A DNA stretch of 64,000 bases from Bryobacter aggregatus MPL3 (GTDB taxonomy: Bacteria > Acidobacteriota > Terriglobia > Bryobacterales > Bryobacteraceae): positions 868,001-932,000 of the forward strand of contig NZ_JNIF01000004.1 in assembly GCF_000702445.1 (NCBI RefSeq), given 5' to 3'. Made by a program: the position numbers and the translations under genes. Below, piece by piece: positions 26,765 to 35,343 of this stretch. The notes below the pieces were generated by a model. It ran no database searches and had not been told where the DNA came from. It saw only the letters and a program-made list of their open reading frames with translations. Positions within the stretch are counted from its first letter, which is position 1. Each line of letters opens with the position of its first letter.

Positions 26765-27606
26765 TCAAGTCAAGCGCCGCTCGAGCCACGCGTAAGCTTG
26801 TTGCCGTACTGCCGGCGGAAAGTCATGCTCGCAATCGGGGTGTTCCACCTGAATGCCGGGATGTTTGGAATCGCGCACCGCATCGTCGACGCCTAAGGCA
26901 TCGAAGTTCGCATCGTGCAGTGGCGCATTCACAAAGATGGGGCGAGGAGAGATCTCGGCCAAGACATCCTTGAAATCGAAGGGCATGGTTTCCGGTGTTT
27001 TCTCCGCCATCCGGGGCATGTAGCCTTTGTGCGACCAGCCCTTCAGATTGCCGCCATAGTATTTGGCAAAGCTGGTAAAGCCACAGCTCGTAATCACGGC
27101 GCGAATCCGCTTGTCGAAGGCCGCCGCAAACAGCGAATTGTGACCTCCCAGCGAATGGCCGCAAACGGCGATCTTCTTCGCATCGACATAGGACAAATGC
27201 GAGAGCAGACTGACGGCTCGCATGTGATTGACGATGCCTTTCATTGTGGCGCTGACGAAGCCATTCGCGTAAGGATCGAAAGTGTACTCGCCGAAGTTCG
27301 GATAGTCTGGCGCAAGCGTCACAAAGCCGCGCAGTGCGAGTTCGCGGGCATAGTGGAGATTCGCTTTGCCGCCAAGCCCGGCCGGCTCATCCTTGCCGAT
27401 TTTGGTGGTCTGGTGCAGACAGAGTACGGCCGCTCGCTTTGCTTCGATACGCGGGGGAAGCAGCAACCAGGCGGGCACGCCTTCAAATCGAATGTGCCGC
27501 CGGAGAAGGCCGCCATCCACGATTTCCTCTTGCGTTTCCACCGCAGGGGCGCTTGGGGAAGGATAGGCAGCGGCCCCATGATTTCCTGCATACGGTCAAG
27601 GATCAT
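26765..27606 (-). CDS. Alpha/beta hydrolase (dienelactone hydrolase-like), probable N-terminal frameshift
   Basis: Serine hydrolase of the dienelactone hydrolase/acetylxylan esterase type. The intact frame runs from GTG 27541: lid and oxyanion strand (AVLCLHQTTKIG), nucleophile elbow CGHSLGG, and downstream NAPLHDANFD (Asp) and DCEHDFPP (His). That GTG has no ribosome-binding site. In another frame, ATG 27606 has TAGGAT just ahead and encodes MILDRMQEIMGPLPILPQ, which looks like the N-terminus of this hydrolase group (a MGPLP motif before the first strand). One added base near 27545-27565 would join them as APLRVETQEEI. Family firm; true start and intactness uncertain. Confidence 0.8.
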
Positions 27607-27617
27607 ATCCTAGTAGT

Positions 27618-28169
27618 TTGCAGCTATTCTTCTCAAAGAGCATCCCGGATCTGACAAATGTCGTTCTCGTCGAGAGCGGCCCGCGGAGCCTCTACGACAA
27701 CTACATCGGCCATCTGTACGAACAGTACGGAGACCAGATCCGCATCAACCTGGTGACTTGTTATGCGGGGAAGCCAGAAGGCTTTCGTGAGTCCAACGGC
27801 AAGATTTACCGGGTGCAGGACTATCGCGGCTGGGACGGCGCCAAGCGCATGGCGGAAGAACTGCGCACCCAAGGCCCCACTATACTCGGAATCCTCTGCG
27901 CGGGTGTGCCCGTCATGTCGAAGTGGAAGTGGCTGCTGACCGCAGCATTGCCATCGAAGGTCTTCGTCATGAATGAGAATGGCGATTATTTCTGGGCCGA
28001 TTACACGAACTGGAAGATCATCCTGCACTTCATGGCCTTCCGTGCGGGAATGTCCGGCGAGGGTGGCGTCTGGCTCCCCTTGCGTATGTTGGTCTTTCCG
28101 TTCGGGATGGCCTACTTTGCCGCCTACGCAGCCTGGCTGCACGGGAGAAGATGGTTGAGGAATATATGA
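27618..28169 (+). CDS. Conserved protein of unknown function with C-terminal membrane segment
   Basis: 183 residues, start TTG 27618 (the first possible start after in-frame stops). The N-terminal half looks like an alpha/beta Rossmann-like fold (DLTNVVLVESGPRSL, then VTCYAGKPEGF and DYRGWDGAKRMAEEL), with ILCAGVPVMSKWKW and FVMNENGDYFWAD in the middle and a hydrophobic C-terminus (LRMLVFPFGMAYFAAYAAWL). I do not recognise the family; the ILCAG...WKW...NENGDYFW pattern resembles acidobacterial proteins near lipid or sugar transferases. It overlaps the downstream quinone oxidoreductase by 4 bp (ATGA), so the two are coupled. Confidence 0.7.
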   Translation: MQLFFSKSIPDLTNVVLVESGPRSLYDNYIGHLYEQYGDQIRINLVTCYAGKPEGFRESNGKIYRVQDYRGWDGAKRMAEELRTQGPTILGILCAGVPVMSKWKWLLTAALPSKVFVMNENGDYFWADYTNWKIILHFMAFRAGMSGEGGVWLPLRMLVFPFGMAYFAAYAAWLHGRRWLRNI

Positions 28170-29113
28170 AAGCAATTTTGATTCATCAGACGGGTGGACC
28201 GGAGCAGTTGCAGCTTGGCGAAACTGCGCTTCCCAAACTGGGGCCGAAGCAGGTGCTGGTGAAGATCGCCGTCAGTGGCGTCAACTTCATCGACACTTAC
28301 CATCGCACCGGTTTGTACCACCAGCCAACTCCTTTCATTCCCGGAATGGAAGCCGCTGGCACAATTGAGGCCTTGGGTGAAGAGGTCAGCGGTCTGCAGG
28401 TGGGGCAGCGGGTCGCCTACGCGATGAACATCGGTTCGTACGCGGAATATGCCGTGATCCCGGCCTGGCAGGCCGTACCGGTTCCCGATGCGGTGAGCCT
28501 GGAGAACGCGGCAGCCGTGATGTTGCAGGGAATGACGGCGCACTATCTCTCCCATTCGACGTGGAAGCTCGAAGCCGGGCAGACCTGCGTGGTCCACGCC
28601 TGCAGCGGCGGCGTCGGGTTGATCCTCACCCAGCTTGCGAAGAAGATTGGGGCGAAGGTGATCGGGACAACGAGTGCCCAGCCGGGATCGGTGAAGTACG
28701 AGTTGGCTCAGAAGGCAGGTGCAGACGAGATCTACAGTTACGAGAACTTTAAGCCCAAGGGGGTCGACGTCGTCTATGATGGCGTGGGCGCGGCCACCTT
28801 CCAGGCCGGTCTCAATGCCTTGCGTCCACGCGGGATGATGGTCACCTTCGGCAATGCGAGTGGTCCCGTACCGGATGTCAGCCCTCTGGTGTTGAGCCAG
28901 AAGGGGAGCCTGTTCCTCACCCGGCCCACGCTGGCTCACTACGCGGCAACTCGGGACGAGTTGCTTTGGCGCAGCGGCGATCTGTTCCGCTGGATCGCCG
29001 ACGGGTCACTTTGGCTGCACATCGAGAAGATCTACCCAATGGCGGAGGCGGCCGAGGCGCATCGGGATCTCGAGAGCCGCAAGACCAGCGGCAAACTCCT
29101 GCTAAAGAATTAA
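28166..29113 (+). CDS. NADPH:quinone oxidoreductase (zeta-crystallin type, MDR family)
   Basis: Zinc-free medium-chain dehydrogenase/reductase that reduces quinones with NADPH. Start ATG 28166 (MKAILIHQTGGPEQL) overlaps the previous stop in ATGA. NVNFIDTYHRTGLY-type segment VNFIDTYHRTGLYHQP, the nucleotide-binding HACSGGVGLILTQLAKKIG and the YDGVGAATFQ motif are all present; structural zinc cysteines are absent. 315 aa, full length. The last 12 bases overlap the convergent queA gene. Confidence 0.92.
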   Translation: MKAILIHQTGGPEQLQLGETALPKLGPKQVLVKIAVSGVNFIDTYHRTGLYHQPTPFIPGMEAAGTIEALGEEVSGLQVGQRVAYAMNIGSYAEYAVIPAWQAVPVPDAVSLENAAAVMLQGMTAHYLSHSTWKLEAGQTCVVHACSGGVGLILTQLAKKIGAKVIGTTSAQPGSVKYELAQKAGADEIYSYENFKPKGVDVVYDGVGAATFQAGLNALRPRGMMVTFGNASGPVPDVSPLVLSQKGSLFLTRPTLAHYAATRDELLWRSGDLFRWIADGSLWLHIEKIYPMAEAAEAHRDLESRKTSGKLLLKN

Positions 29114-30082
29114 CATACAGTCGCCATAGCTGAAGAAGCGATAGCGTGTGGCGATCGCATGGGCGTAAGCGCGCATCGTGAGGTCATGGCCGGCAAAGGC
29201 TGCGACCAGCATGATGAGGCTCGAATCGGGCAGGTGAAAGTTTGTCAACAGTGCGCCCACGGCCTGGAACTGGTAACCCGGACGAATGAAGATATCGGTT
29301 TCGCCAGAGCCTGCGTCCATCGTGGTTTCGATGGTGCGGGCGCTGGTAGTGCCAATCGCCACCCGGCGCTGAGCCGCCTTCAGGATAGCGGAGGACTCCG
29401 GCGAGATCTCGTAGAATTCGCGATGCAGCTTGCCCGTGCGGAGGCTTTCTTCGCTCAAGGGCTGGAAGGTGCCGAGGCCGACATGGAGCGTCACCTCGGC
29501 GACAGGAACGGCTGCGGCGGCCAGGATTTCGGGCGTAAAGTGGAGCCCGGCCGTGGGGGCGGCGGCTGCGCCGACATGCTTCGAGAAGACGGTCTGGTAG
29601 CGCTCGCGATCAGACGCCTCATCCGGGCGATCGATGTAGGGGGGGAGCGGCATGTGGCCGATGCGGTTCAATTCCGCTTCGACATCGTCACAACCCGAGA
29701 GCTGCAGAATCCGTTCTCCCATCTCCAGGTGTTCGACAATCGTGGCCTTCAGATTCTCGGAAAGCAGCACCTCCTGGCCCACTCGCAATTTCTTCCCAGG
29801 GCGGACAAGGGCGCGCCAGCGCTGTTCGCCCAGATGCCGCAGCAGAAAAATCTCGATCTTACCGGTATGTCCAGGCCGCACGCCAAATAAGCGCGCCGGA
29901 ATGACGCGGGTGTTATTGAGCACCAGGCAATCGCCGGGTCGCAGGTACTTAGGGAAATTTGCGAAAACGTCGTCAGTAAAGCTCTGTGTCGCCCGGTCTA
30001 GAACCAGCATGCGGGACGCGGAGCGCTCCGGCAGCGGTTGGCGGGCAATCAGCTCATTGGGTAGGTCGAAATGAAAGGTCAC
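29102..30082 (-). CDS. queA: S-adenosylmethionine:tRNA ribosyltransferase-isomerase
   Basis: Transfers and isomerises the ribosyl part of SAM onto 7-aminomethyl-7-deazaguanine in tRNA, forming epoxyqueuosine. Motifs: FDLPNELIARQPLPERSASR, LVLNNTRVIPARL, GAAAAPTAGLHFTPE, VTLHVGLGTFQP, GTTSARTIET and TNFHLPDSSLIMLVAAFAG. 326 residues. GTG 30082 is the start (VTFHFDLP), since further upstream the frame runs antisense through tsaD. The start is only 15 bp from the divergent tsaD start. No other queuosine genes are in the window. Confidence 0.96.
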   Translation of the reverse strand: MTFHFDLPNELIARQPLPERSASRMLVLDRATQSFTDDVFANFPKYLRPGDCLVLNNTRVIPARLFGVRPGHTGKIEIFLLRHLGEQRWRALVRPGKKLRVGQEVLLSENLKATIVEHLEMGERILQLSGCDDVEAELNRIGHMPLPPYIDRPDEASDRERYQTVFSKHVGAAAAPTAGLHFTPEILAAAAVPVAEVTLHVGLGTFQPLSEESLRTGKLHREFYEISPESSAILKAAQRRVAIGTTSARTIETTMDAGSGETDIFIRPGYQFQAVGALLTNFHLPDSSLIMLVAAFAGHDLTMRAYAHAIATRYRFFSYGDCMLIL

Positions 30083-30097
30083 GGTTAAACTGAAGGT

Positions 30098-31138
30098 TTG
30101 AGAATCCTTGGCATTGAATCTTCCTGCGACGAGACAGCAGCCGCAGTGGTCGAAGATGGCAAAACGATCCTGTCTTCCAGCGTAGCGTCCCAGATGGACG
30201 TTCACCAAAAGTATGGCGGCGTTGTTCCGGAATTGGCCAGCCGCGAGCACGTGCGCGCCATCGTTCCTGTCGTGCGTGAGGCGCTTGGGGAGCTTGAGAT
30301 TGACGCGATCGCGGTGACGCAGGGTCCAGGCCTTCTCGGGAGCCTTCTGGTGGGCGTCACCTATGCGAAAGCCCTCGCGATGGCCAAGGGATTGCCGCTC
30401 ATTGGCGTGCACCATCTCGAAGGCCATATCGAGGCTGCCTTGCTGGGCGTGGAGCTCGAGTATCCTGCCTTGGCGCTGGTGGCCAGCGGCGGTCATACGC
30501 ACCTTTTTGAGTGCCTGAGTCCGGGTGCGTACCGACTGGAGGGCAAGACGCGTGACGATGCCGCAGGCGAGGCTTACGATAAGGTCGCAAAGCTACTGGG
30601 TTTCGGTTATCCAGGAGGTCCTGTCCTCGACGCGCTGGCGCAGCATGGCAATCCCCGTGCGGTGCGCTTTACTTCGCCGCGGATGAAAGGCAATGATTCC
30701 GACTTCAGCTTTAGCGGCCTCAAGACGGCGATGCTGCGCTGGACGGAGGCCCGGGACGTCTCCGCCGCCATCGCAACCAGGAAGGGCTTACGGAACGCCT
30801 CCATTGAGGACTGGCTGCAGCTGACCGATCAGGAGACACTCGACGTCATTGCCAGCTTCCAGCACACCGTCATTGAGGAGTTGCTGAACCGGGCAGGGAA
30901 GGCCGCGGAACGCATCGGCGCCAAAGCCCTGGTGATCAGCGGCGGCGTGGCGGCGAATCGCGGCTTGCGGCGGGCCGTTGAACTCCGCAAGTGGCCGATG
31001 CCCGTTTACTTTCCAGCAACGAAATGGAGTACGGACAACGGCGTCATGATTGCGTTGGCTGGCTACGCACGCTGGAAGCGTGGGGGCATCTCTGACCTGT
31101 CCCTGCAACCCAAAGCCAACCTTCCGCTCCAAGGATGA
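30098..31138 (+). CDS. tsaD: tRNA N6-adenosine threonylcarbamoyltransferase TsaD
   Basis: Catalytic subunit of t6A37 tRNA modification (with TsaB, TsaE and threonylcarbamoyl-AMP from TsaC). 346 residues of the ASKHA fold. [16 protein letters not shown] at the N-terminus, Fe/metal histidines in [47 protein letters not shown] and [12 protein letters not shown]. The start is TTG 30098, behind GAAGGT; no ATG is available near the conserved N-terminus. It is divergent from queA, so two tRNA hypermodification genes share a 15-bp spacer. Confidence 0.97.
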   Translation: MRILGIESSCDETAAAVVEDGKTILSSSVASQMDVHQKYGGVVPELASREHVRAIVPVVREALGELEIDAIAVTQGPGLLGSLLVGVTYAKALAMAKGLPLIGVHHLEGHIEAALLGVELEYPALALVASGGHTHLFECLSPGAYRLEGKTRDDAAGEAYDKVAKLLGFGYPGGPVLDALAQHGNPRAVRFTSPRMKGNDSDFSFSGLKTAMLRWTEARDVSAAIATRKGLRNASIEDWLQLTDQETLDVIASFQHTVIEELLNRAGKAAERIGAKALVISGGVAANRGLRRAVELRKWPMPVYFPATKWSTDNGVMIALAGYARWKRGGISDLSLQPKANLPLQG

Positions 31139-31158
31139 GATAGGATCAACAGACAGAT

Positions 31159-31989
31159 ATGGATCGTAGAAGTTTTCTTGCGGCAGCAGCCGCCACCACT
31201 CTTGCACAGGGCGCGACAAAACCAGTTGTTGGCCTCGAACTCTACAGCGTACGCAATGAACTGGCCAAGGACCTGCCTGGCACCCTCAGCGCTGTGGCGA
31301 AGATGGGCTATGAAGGAGTAGAGTTCTTCGGCCCCTATGCAGACTGGAAGCCCGAGTATGCCAAAGAAGTCAAGAAGCAGCTCGATGATCTCGGGATGCC
31401 CTGCTTGTCGGCCCACACGGGAGTCAAGTACTTTACGCCGCCCGAACTTGCTCGCGTCATCGAACTGAACGTCATTCTGGGCAGCAAGTACATGATCATG
31501 TCCAGCGCTGGCCGTGTCACCGACATCGACGGCTGGAAGGGGATCGCCACCACCTTGAACGCCGCGGCCGAACAGCTTCGGAAGATCGGCAAGGGAACCG
31601 GCTTCCACAACCATGCCGTGGAATGGAAGGCCATTGGCGGCGTTCGCCCGATGGATGTATTGGCGGCAGAGACTGCCAAGGACGTCGTATTGCAACTCGA
31701 CGTCGGTACCGCCATTGAGTCCAACGTCGATCCTGTCGATTGGATCAAGAAGAATCCTGGCCGCATCAAGAGCATGCACATGAAGGATTGGAAGAGCGGC
31801 ATGGCTACGCCCCATGAAGGCTACCGTGTCCTGCTTGGGGACGGCGATGCAAAGTGGAAAGACATCGTGGCTGCCGCCCGCGCCAAGGGTGGAGTGGAAC
31901 ATCTTCTGGTCGAGCAGGAAGGCAGTGCGCTGCCACCCCTCGAAACCGCTAAGAAGTGCCTCGAGAATTATAAGCGCATCGTTGGCTAG
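31159..31989 (+). CDS. Tat-exported sugar phosphate isomerase/epimerase-like protein
   Basis: AP-endonuclease-2/xylose-isomerase-like TIM barrel (IolE/YcjR group). N-terminal MDRRSFLAAAAATTLAQG is a twin-arginine signal. Barrel landmarks: GLELYSVRNELAKDL, GYEGVEFFGPY, GFHNHAVEW (His/Glu site), LQLDVGTA and KSMHMKDW, ending LLVEQEGS with a metal-type Glu. The substrate is unknown; exported members are frequent in acidobacteria and planctomycetes. It is 20 bp after tsaD, possibly by read-through rather than functional link. 276 aa. Confidence 0.88.
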   Translation: MDRRSFLAAAAATTLAQGATKPVVGLELYSVRNELAKDLPGTLSAVAKMGYEGVEFFGPYADWKPEYAKEVKKQLDDLGMPCLSAHTGVKYFTPPELARVIELNVILGSKYMIMSSAGRVTDIDGWKGIATTLNAAAEQLRKIGKGTGFHNHAVEWKAIGGVRPMDVLAAETAKDVVLQLDVGTAIESNVDPVDWIKKNPGRIKSMHMKDWKSGMATPHEGYRVLLGDGDAKWKDIVAAARAKGGVEHLLVEQEGSALPPLETAKKCLENYKRIVG

Positions 31990-32343
31990 CTCTTCCACCG
32001 GTAGCAGGTCCTGAGCGAGACCATTGCCTTTTGAGTGCGCGCAAGCGGCGGGGTGCTATGGCCGTGTCTGGGCCTGCTGGGGTTTCAAGCGCGACCGAAC
32101 AGCAGGCCACTGGCGCTTTTCCGGCTTGCGCGTCATCTGCCCACGATCGGGGCGTCGGCAGACCTTCATTTCTGGATGGCTTGTGCCTGTCCCGATCACA
32201 GCCGAAACCTTCAAAGAGCGTCGCTCCGAGATCGCCTGTCCCGTGGCGATCCCGCAGCGCGCATGATCGGACCAATCAGGGACGCAGCCTGCTCCCGGAA
32301 GGCAGACCGATTGTGCGATGATGTGCGACAAGGAGCGTGGCGC
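31990..32343. other. 354-bp intergenic region with several inverted repeats
   Basis: No convincing gene: open frames on either strand lack ribosome-binding sites and give low-complexity, Arg/Cys/Pro-rich products. It is unusually long for this window. It holds nested hairpins at 32038-32132 (listed separately), a smaller hairpin TCTGCC/GGCAGA at about 32136-32162, and GGTC...GACC at about 32008-32022. The ribosome-binding site AGGAG (32331-32335) for the downstream gene ends the region. Confidence 0.6.
32038..32132. ncRNA. Candidate structured RNA (6S-like nested hairpin)
   Basis: An outer perfect 9-bp pair, CGCGCAAGC (32038-32046) with GCTTGCGCG (32124-32132), encloses an inner perfect 9-bp pair, GGCCTGCTG (32071-32079) with CAGCAGGCC (32100-32108). 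Between them are asymmetric unpaired arms of 24 and 15 bases and a 20-base apical region. A closing stem, large central bubble and terminal stem is the general plan of 6S RNA, but this element is shorter and no consensus match could be tested. Either strand could be the transcript. It could equally be the 5' leader of the PQQ-propeller gene. Confidence 0.35.
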
Positions 32344-33555
32344 GTGACTTTGTCGATTCAGGTGTGGTACGCAGTAACGGCTTGCTTGTACTGTTCAGGG
32401 TTGGTGTTGGGGCAATCGGCCTCCGCACCCGTTGCGCCGCTTCGGACTGCGCCGACAGAAAAGCTGACCGTGAATGCGGGTTTTCGGGATTGGAGTCCGG
32501 CTACAGTGGCCGGCGCAACGATCGTTGCGGGCAACCAGACAAACCACGGCGGTGTCGTGGCCATCGATGACTTGAGCGGCAAGGTGAAGTGGACGTATAA
32601 GCCTGTCTTCAAAAGCGGTACGGCATCCGTCGCAACTGCGCCCGCCATCTCTGGCGACATCGTCGTCACGCCGTTTGCCGCAGCCTATCCCGGCGCCGTC
32701 ACAGGCGTCTCGCTGGCCACAGGGAAGGAAGTGTGGCGTGGTCCAGACCCGGCACAGGGAGCGGCAGTCGCGACTAGCGGAAAGCTGATCTATATTCTCG
32801 GCAAGGATGGGCACTTATATTCACTTGAGGCTGCAACTGGTCGCGAGCGGTGGAAGGTCGCTTTCACAACCAACAGTGCCGTTTGCGCCTCCCGGCCGAT
32901 CGTGAGTGAGGACACCCTCTACCTGACAGGCAGCGCCGCAGCAACACCAGGCGACCCCTCGAAACCCGCCGGCTATTATCTCTTCGCCCTCGACGCAAAT
33001 ACGGGAGTGGAACGCTGGCGTTATCGTGCCGAAGCGCCCTATGTTCACTCGGGAGTCTGCCTCCGCCAGCCAGTGGTTACGGCCGATGCGGTTTTTGCGG
33101 CCGGCGAGAACCGTCTTTACGCGGTGAACCGGGCAACCGGGCGCGATCGCTGGAAACCCGTCGAGGTTCAGCGAAAGGTGGATGGAAAGGTCCGGCCCGT
33201 CGAAGTGCACGGATTGGTGGATGGCGGTTCCGTATTGATCGGCATGACATCCGAGTTCCTGATCGCGTTCGATAAGACCGCGGGCCAGACCGCATGGGAG
33301 CTTGCCGGCGAGTACAATACAACCTCGCCTTCGACAGCCGTCGCCGGCAATATCCTCTACTTCCAGGGAAGCCCGCAGAGTAAACCCGCGGTTGCCCGTC
33401 GCGGCACACTGCACGCGCTCGATATCAATACCCGCGCGATTGTGTGGTCTTTTTCGCGGCAGACCGCAGAACCGAACTGGTCTTTCGGCGCCGTGGCGCC
33501 CGTAGACGGCGGTTTGTGGGTAGACTCCTACCAAGCGCTCGTCAAGCTGCAGTGA
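32344..33555 (+). CDS. Secreted PQQ-like beta-propeller protein
   Basis: Exported protein made of repeated beta-propeller blades of the PQQ/quinoprotein type: AIDDLSGKVKWTYKP, LATGKEVWRGP, LEAATGRERWKVAF, LDANTGVERWRYRA, VNRATGRDRWKPV, FDKTAGQTAWELAG and LDINTRAIVWSFSR. The W-docking pattern is clear; PQQ-binding residues cannot be confirmed. GTG 32344 is the start because AGGAG lies eight bases upstream and a signal peptide follows (VWYAVTACLYCSGLVLGQ). A long open extension upstream to 32035 has no signal peptide and overlaps the structured intergenic region. 403 aa. Confidence 0.85.
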   Translation: MTLSIQVWYAVTACLYCSGLVLGQSASAPVAPLRTAPTEKLTVNAGFRDWSPATVAGATIVAGNQTNHGGVVAIDDLSGKVKWTYKPVFKSGTASVATAPAISGDIVVTPFAAAYPGAVTGVSLATGKEVWRGPDPAQGAAVATSGKLIYILGKDGHLYSLEAATGRERWKVAFTTNSAVCASRPIVSEDTLYLTGSAAATPGDPSKPAGYYLFALDANTGVERWRYRAEAPYVHSGVCLRQPVVTADAVFAAGENRLYAVNRATGRDRWKPVEVQRKVDGKVRPVEVHGLVDGGSVLIGMTSEFLIAFDKTAGQTAWELAGEYNTTSPSTAVAGNILYFQGSPQSKPAVARRGTLHALDINTRAIVWSFSRQTAEPNWSFGAVAPVDGGLWVDSYQALVKLQ

Positions 33556-33616
33556 TACTGCCAGGCCACGACCGGTCTATTCCGGCCGGAGTTGCGAGCC
33601 CTTCGGCCACCACTAG

Positions 33617-34405
33617 CTAAATCTGATTCCATCGTCCGAAGCCTGGCTTTGCCAGCTCCGGATGCTTCGAGTGGAAGGCCTGACGGCCTTTGAGAGTGGC
33701 CTGATAGTAGCTCTCGATCTCGCTTTTGTTGTGGAGCAGCCGGATTGCGCCGCCAGGCTCGAATACCAGAACGGGTTCATCCTGATGTTCGAGATAGCTT
33801 TCCTGAGCGCCATGTTGGATCAGGGGTTGGCCCAGATGACGGGTCAGATAGAACTGCACGTCGCGCAGCTCCGGAGAGCGAACATGAGAATTCCCGAGCA
33901 TTTTCTCGATCACGAAATGATGAACTTGTGGGTTTCGGGCAGAGATCAGCCCATAGAGGTCGTAGTCGCCACACACATAAAGCTTTTGGGTGAGCAGGCC
34001 AGACTTGCTGTAATACAGGACGCCATAGTGCCTGTGGTTGCGATCCATCTCAACGGCATAGCTCTTACCCGCCGGCAGATAGACGCGTTTTTCTCCCGCA
34101 CTAGGAATGTAGATGGCGTTGAGAGATTGTTCCCAGTTCTTGAGGACGCCTCGCATCTCGCGTCCGCCAAAGGCGCCAGGGTGGATGTGGGGATTCACAA
34201 CCAGCCCGCCTAGAACATAATTCCCCTGATCCTCTTTTGCGGTCTTTGCCTTGACGTCGAGACGTTTGGGGTAATAGCCGGCTTGCTGATAAAAGCGGAA
34301 GGCCTTGGGATTTGCCGCACGAACGAGGATGAATACCTGAAAATGGCTCGCGGCTTCGCAAAATACACGCTCGTGTGATGGGTCAATCAGTCCGCTGGCT
34401 TTCAT
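33617..34405 (-). CDS. Putative edema factor/CyaA/ExoY-like nucleotidyl cyclase domain protein
   Basis: 262 residues with no signal peptide. The sequence follows the catalytic signature of class II adenylate cyclase toxins: VFILVRAAN then GYYPKRLDVKAK gives two lysines seven apart (K47, K54; compare CyaA K58/K65, in SKGLGVHAK); GGLVVNPHIHPG parallels AGYIPVNPNLSK; CGDYDL supplies D147/D149 (the metal-binding DxD); IQHGAQE (H198) parallels VQHGTEQ, followed by DEPVLVFEPGG as in DEKIFVVSATG. Order and spacing agree. It is smaller than known toxins and lacks the helical activator-binding domain. The CyaA glutamate after HGT is Gln here. ATG 34405 has GAGG seven bases upstream. Neighbours (propeller gene, clpP) give no hint of role. 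Activity is an inference. Confidence 0.6.
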   Translation of the reverse strand: MKASGLIDPSHERVFCEAASHFQVFILVRAANPKAFRFYQQAGYYPKRLDVKAKTAKEDQGNYVLGGLVVNPHIHPGAFGGREMRGVLKNWEQSLNAIYIPSAGEKRVYLPAGKSYAVEMDRNHRHYGVLYYSKSGLLTQKLYVCGDYDLYGLISARNPQVHHFVIEKMLGNSHVRSPELRDVQFYLTRHLGQPLIQHGAQESYLEHQDEPVLVFEPGGAIRLLHNKSEIESYYQATLKGRQAFHSKHPELAKPGFGRWNQI

Positions 34406-34451
34406 CGTTTCCTCTATCAAAACGCGTCGCCAGCGGACCAATCAGATCAAT

Positions 34452-35087
34452 TTATTTGGAGCCGGGGCGCTCGCGAGAAGCAATGATCTTGTCGATGATG
34501 CCGTACTCGATCGCCTGGGGCGCCTCGAGGATATAATCGCGCTCGGTGTCCCGGGCGACCTTCTCGATCGGCTGTCCCGTCGCGTCAGCCATGATGTTGT
34601 TCATCACTTCCTTCATCCGCAGGATTTCGCGCGCATAGATGTCGATATCCGTCGCCTGCCCACCGAGGTTGTTCATCGAAGGCTGATGGATCATGATGCG
34701 CGAATGGGGCAGGGCAAAGCGCTTGCCCTTGGTGCCACAAGCGAGCAGCACAGCAGCCATCGAGGCCGCCTGACCGATGCAGTAAGTGACGATGTTCGGT
34801 TCGACGAGGTTCATCGTATCGAGAATCGCCAGACCGGCAGTGATCGAGCCGCCGGGCGAATTGATGTAGATGTTGATGTCCCGGTCCGGGTCTTCACTCG
34901 CGAGGAAAAGGATTTGCGCGACGAGGAGATTCGCCACCTGATCGTCAATCGGCGTACCGAGGAAGATGATGTTTTCCTTCAGCAGGCGCGAGTAGATATC
35001 GAACGAACGTTCTCCGCGTGTGGTCTGCTCGATCACCATCGGGACGAGAACAGAGTTGTGATATTCGGGGGTATGGCTCTTAGGCAT
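34452..35087 (-). CDS. clpP: ATP-dependent Clp protease proteolytic subunit
   Basis: Tetradecameric serine protease chamber working with ClpX/ClpA/ClpC. 211 residues. Catalytic triad Ser109 (GQAASMAA), His134 (MIHQP) and Asp184 (DTERDYI); [11 protein letters not shown] forms the handle and oxyanion region. ATG 35087 is used; a TTG at 35108 would add seven residues. No clpX follows on this strand within the window, unlike in many bacteria; the gene upstream is fmdB, 17 bp away. Confidence 0.97.
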   Translation of the reverse strand: MPKSHTPEYHNSVLVPMVIEQTTRGERSFDIYSRLLKENIIFLGTPIDDQVANLLVAQILFLASEDPDRDINIYINSPGGSITAGLAILDTMNLVEPNIVTYCIGQAASMAAVLLACGTKGKRFALPHSRIMIHQPSMNNLGGQATDIDIYAREILRMKEVMNNIMADATGQPIEKVARDTERDYILEAPQAIEYGIIDKIIASRERPGSK

Positions 35088-35104
35088 GGGATTCAAGAAA
35101 CCTT

Positions 35105-35338
35105 TCAATTACGTCCGCAAAGTCCGGGGGACTGACACATTCCAGCGGGACATCCACCAGCCGCTGCGGGCTGGCGACTTCCACCCTCGGGTACACGCGC
35201 TGCAAACGACGAATACTCCTGGGTTAACTGCTGGGAAGTGCACTTCGGACAAGCCAACTCAGTCTGGTCGGCGGGGCGGCGAATCAGTTTTTCAAAACGT
35301 GATCCGCAATCTTCGCAAGAGTACTCGTAAATCGGCAT
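35105..35338 (-). CDS. FmdB family zinc ribbon protein
   Basis: 77-residue protein starting [19 protein letters not shown], the hallmark of the FmdB/CxxC_CXXC_SSSS putative regulatory family, with a second CxxC pair (CPKCTSQQL). The C-terminus carries three further cysteines ([17 protein letters not shown]). Function in most bacteria is unknown. It sits between dacB and clpP on the same strand with gaps of 5 and 17 bp. Confidence 0.9.
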   Translation of the reverse strand: MPIYEYSCEDCGSRFEKLIRRPADQTELACPKCTSQQLTQEYSSFAARVPEGGSRQPAAAGGCPAGMCQSPGLCGRN

Positions 35339-35343
35339 AGTTG

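Noticed and set aside
26665-26795. Small plus-strand open frames after cimA
   Set aside because: Short, without a ribosome-binding site, and running into the hydrolase gene on the other strand.
32056-32331. 91-codon minus-strand frame in the intergenic region
   Set aside because: No ribosome-binding site, odd composition, and it crosses the nested hairpins.
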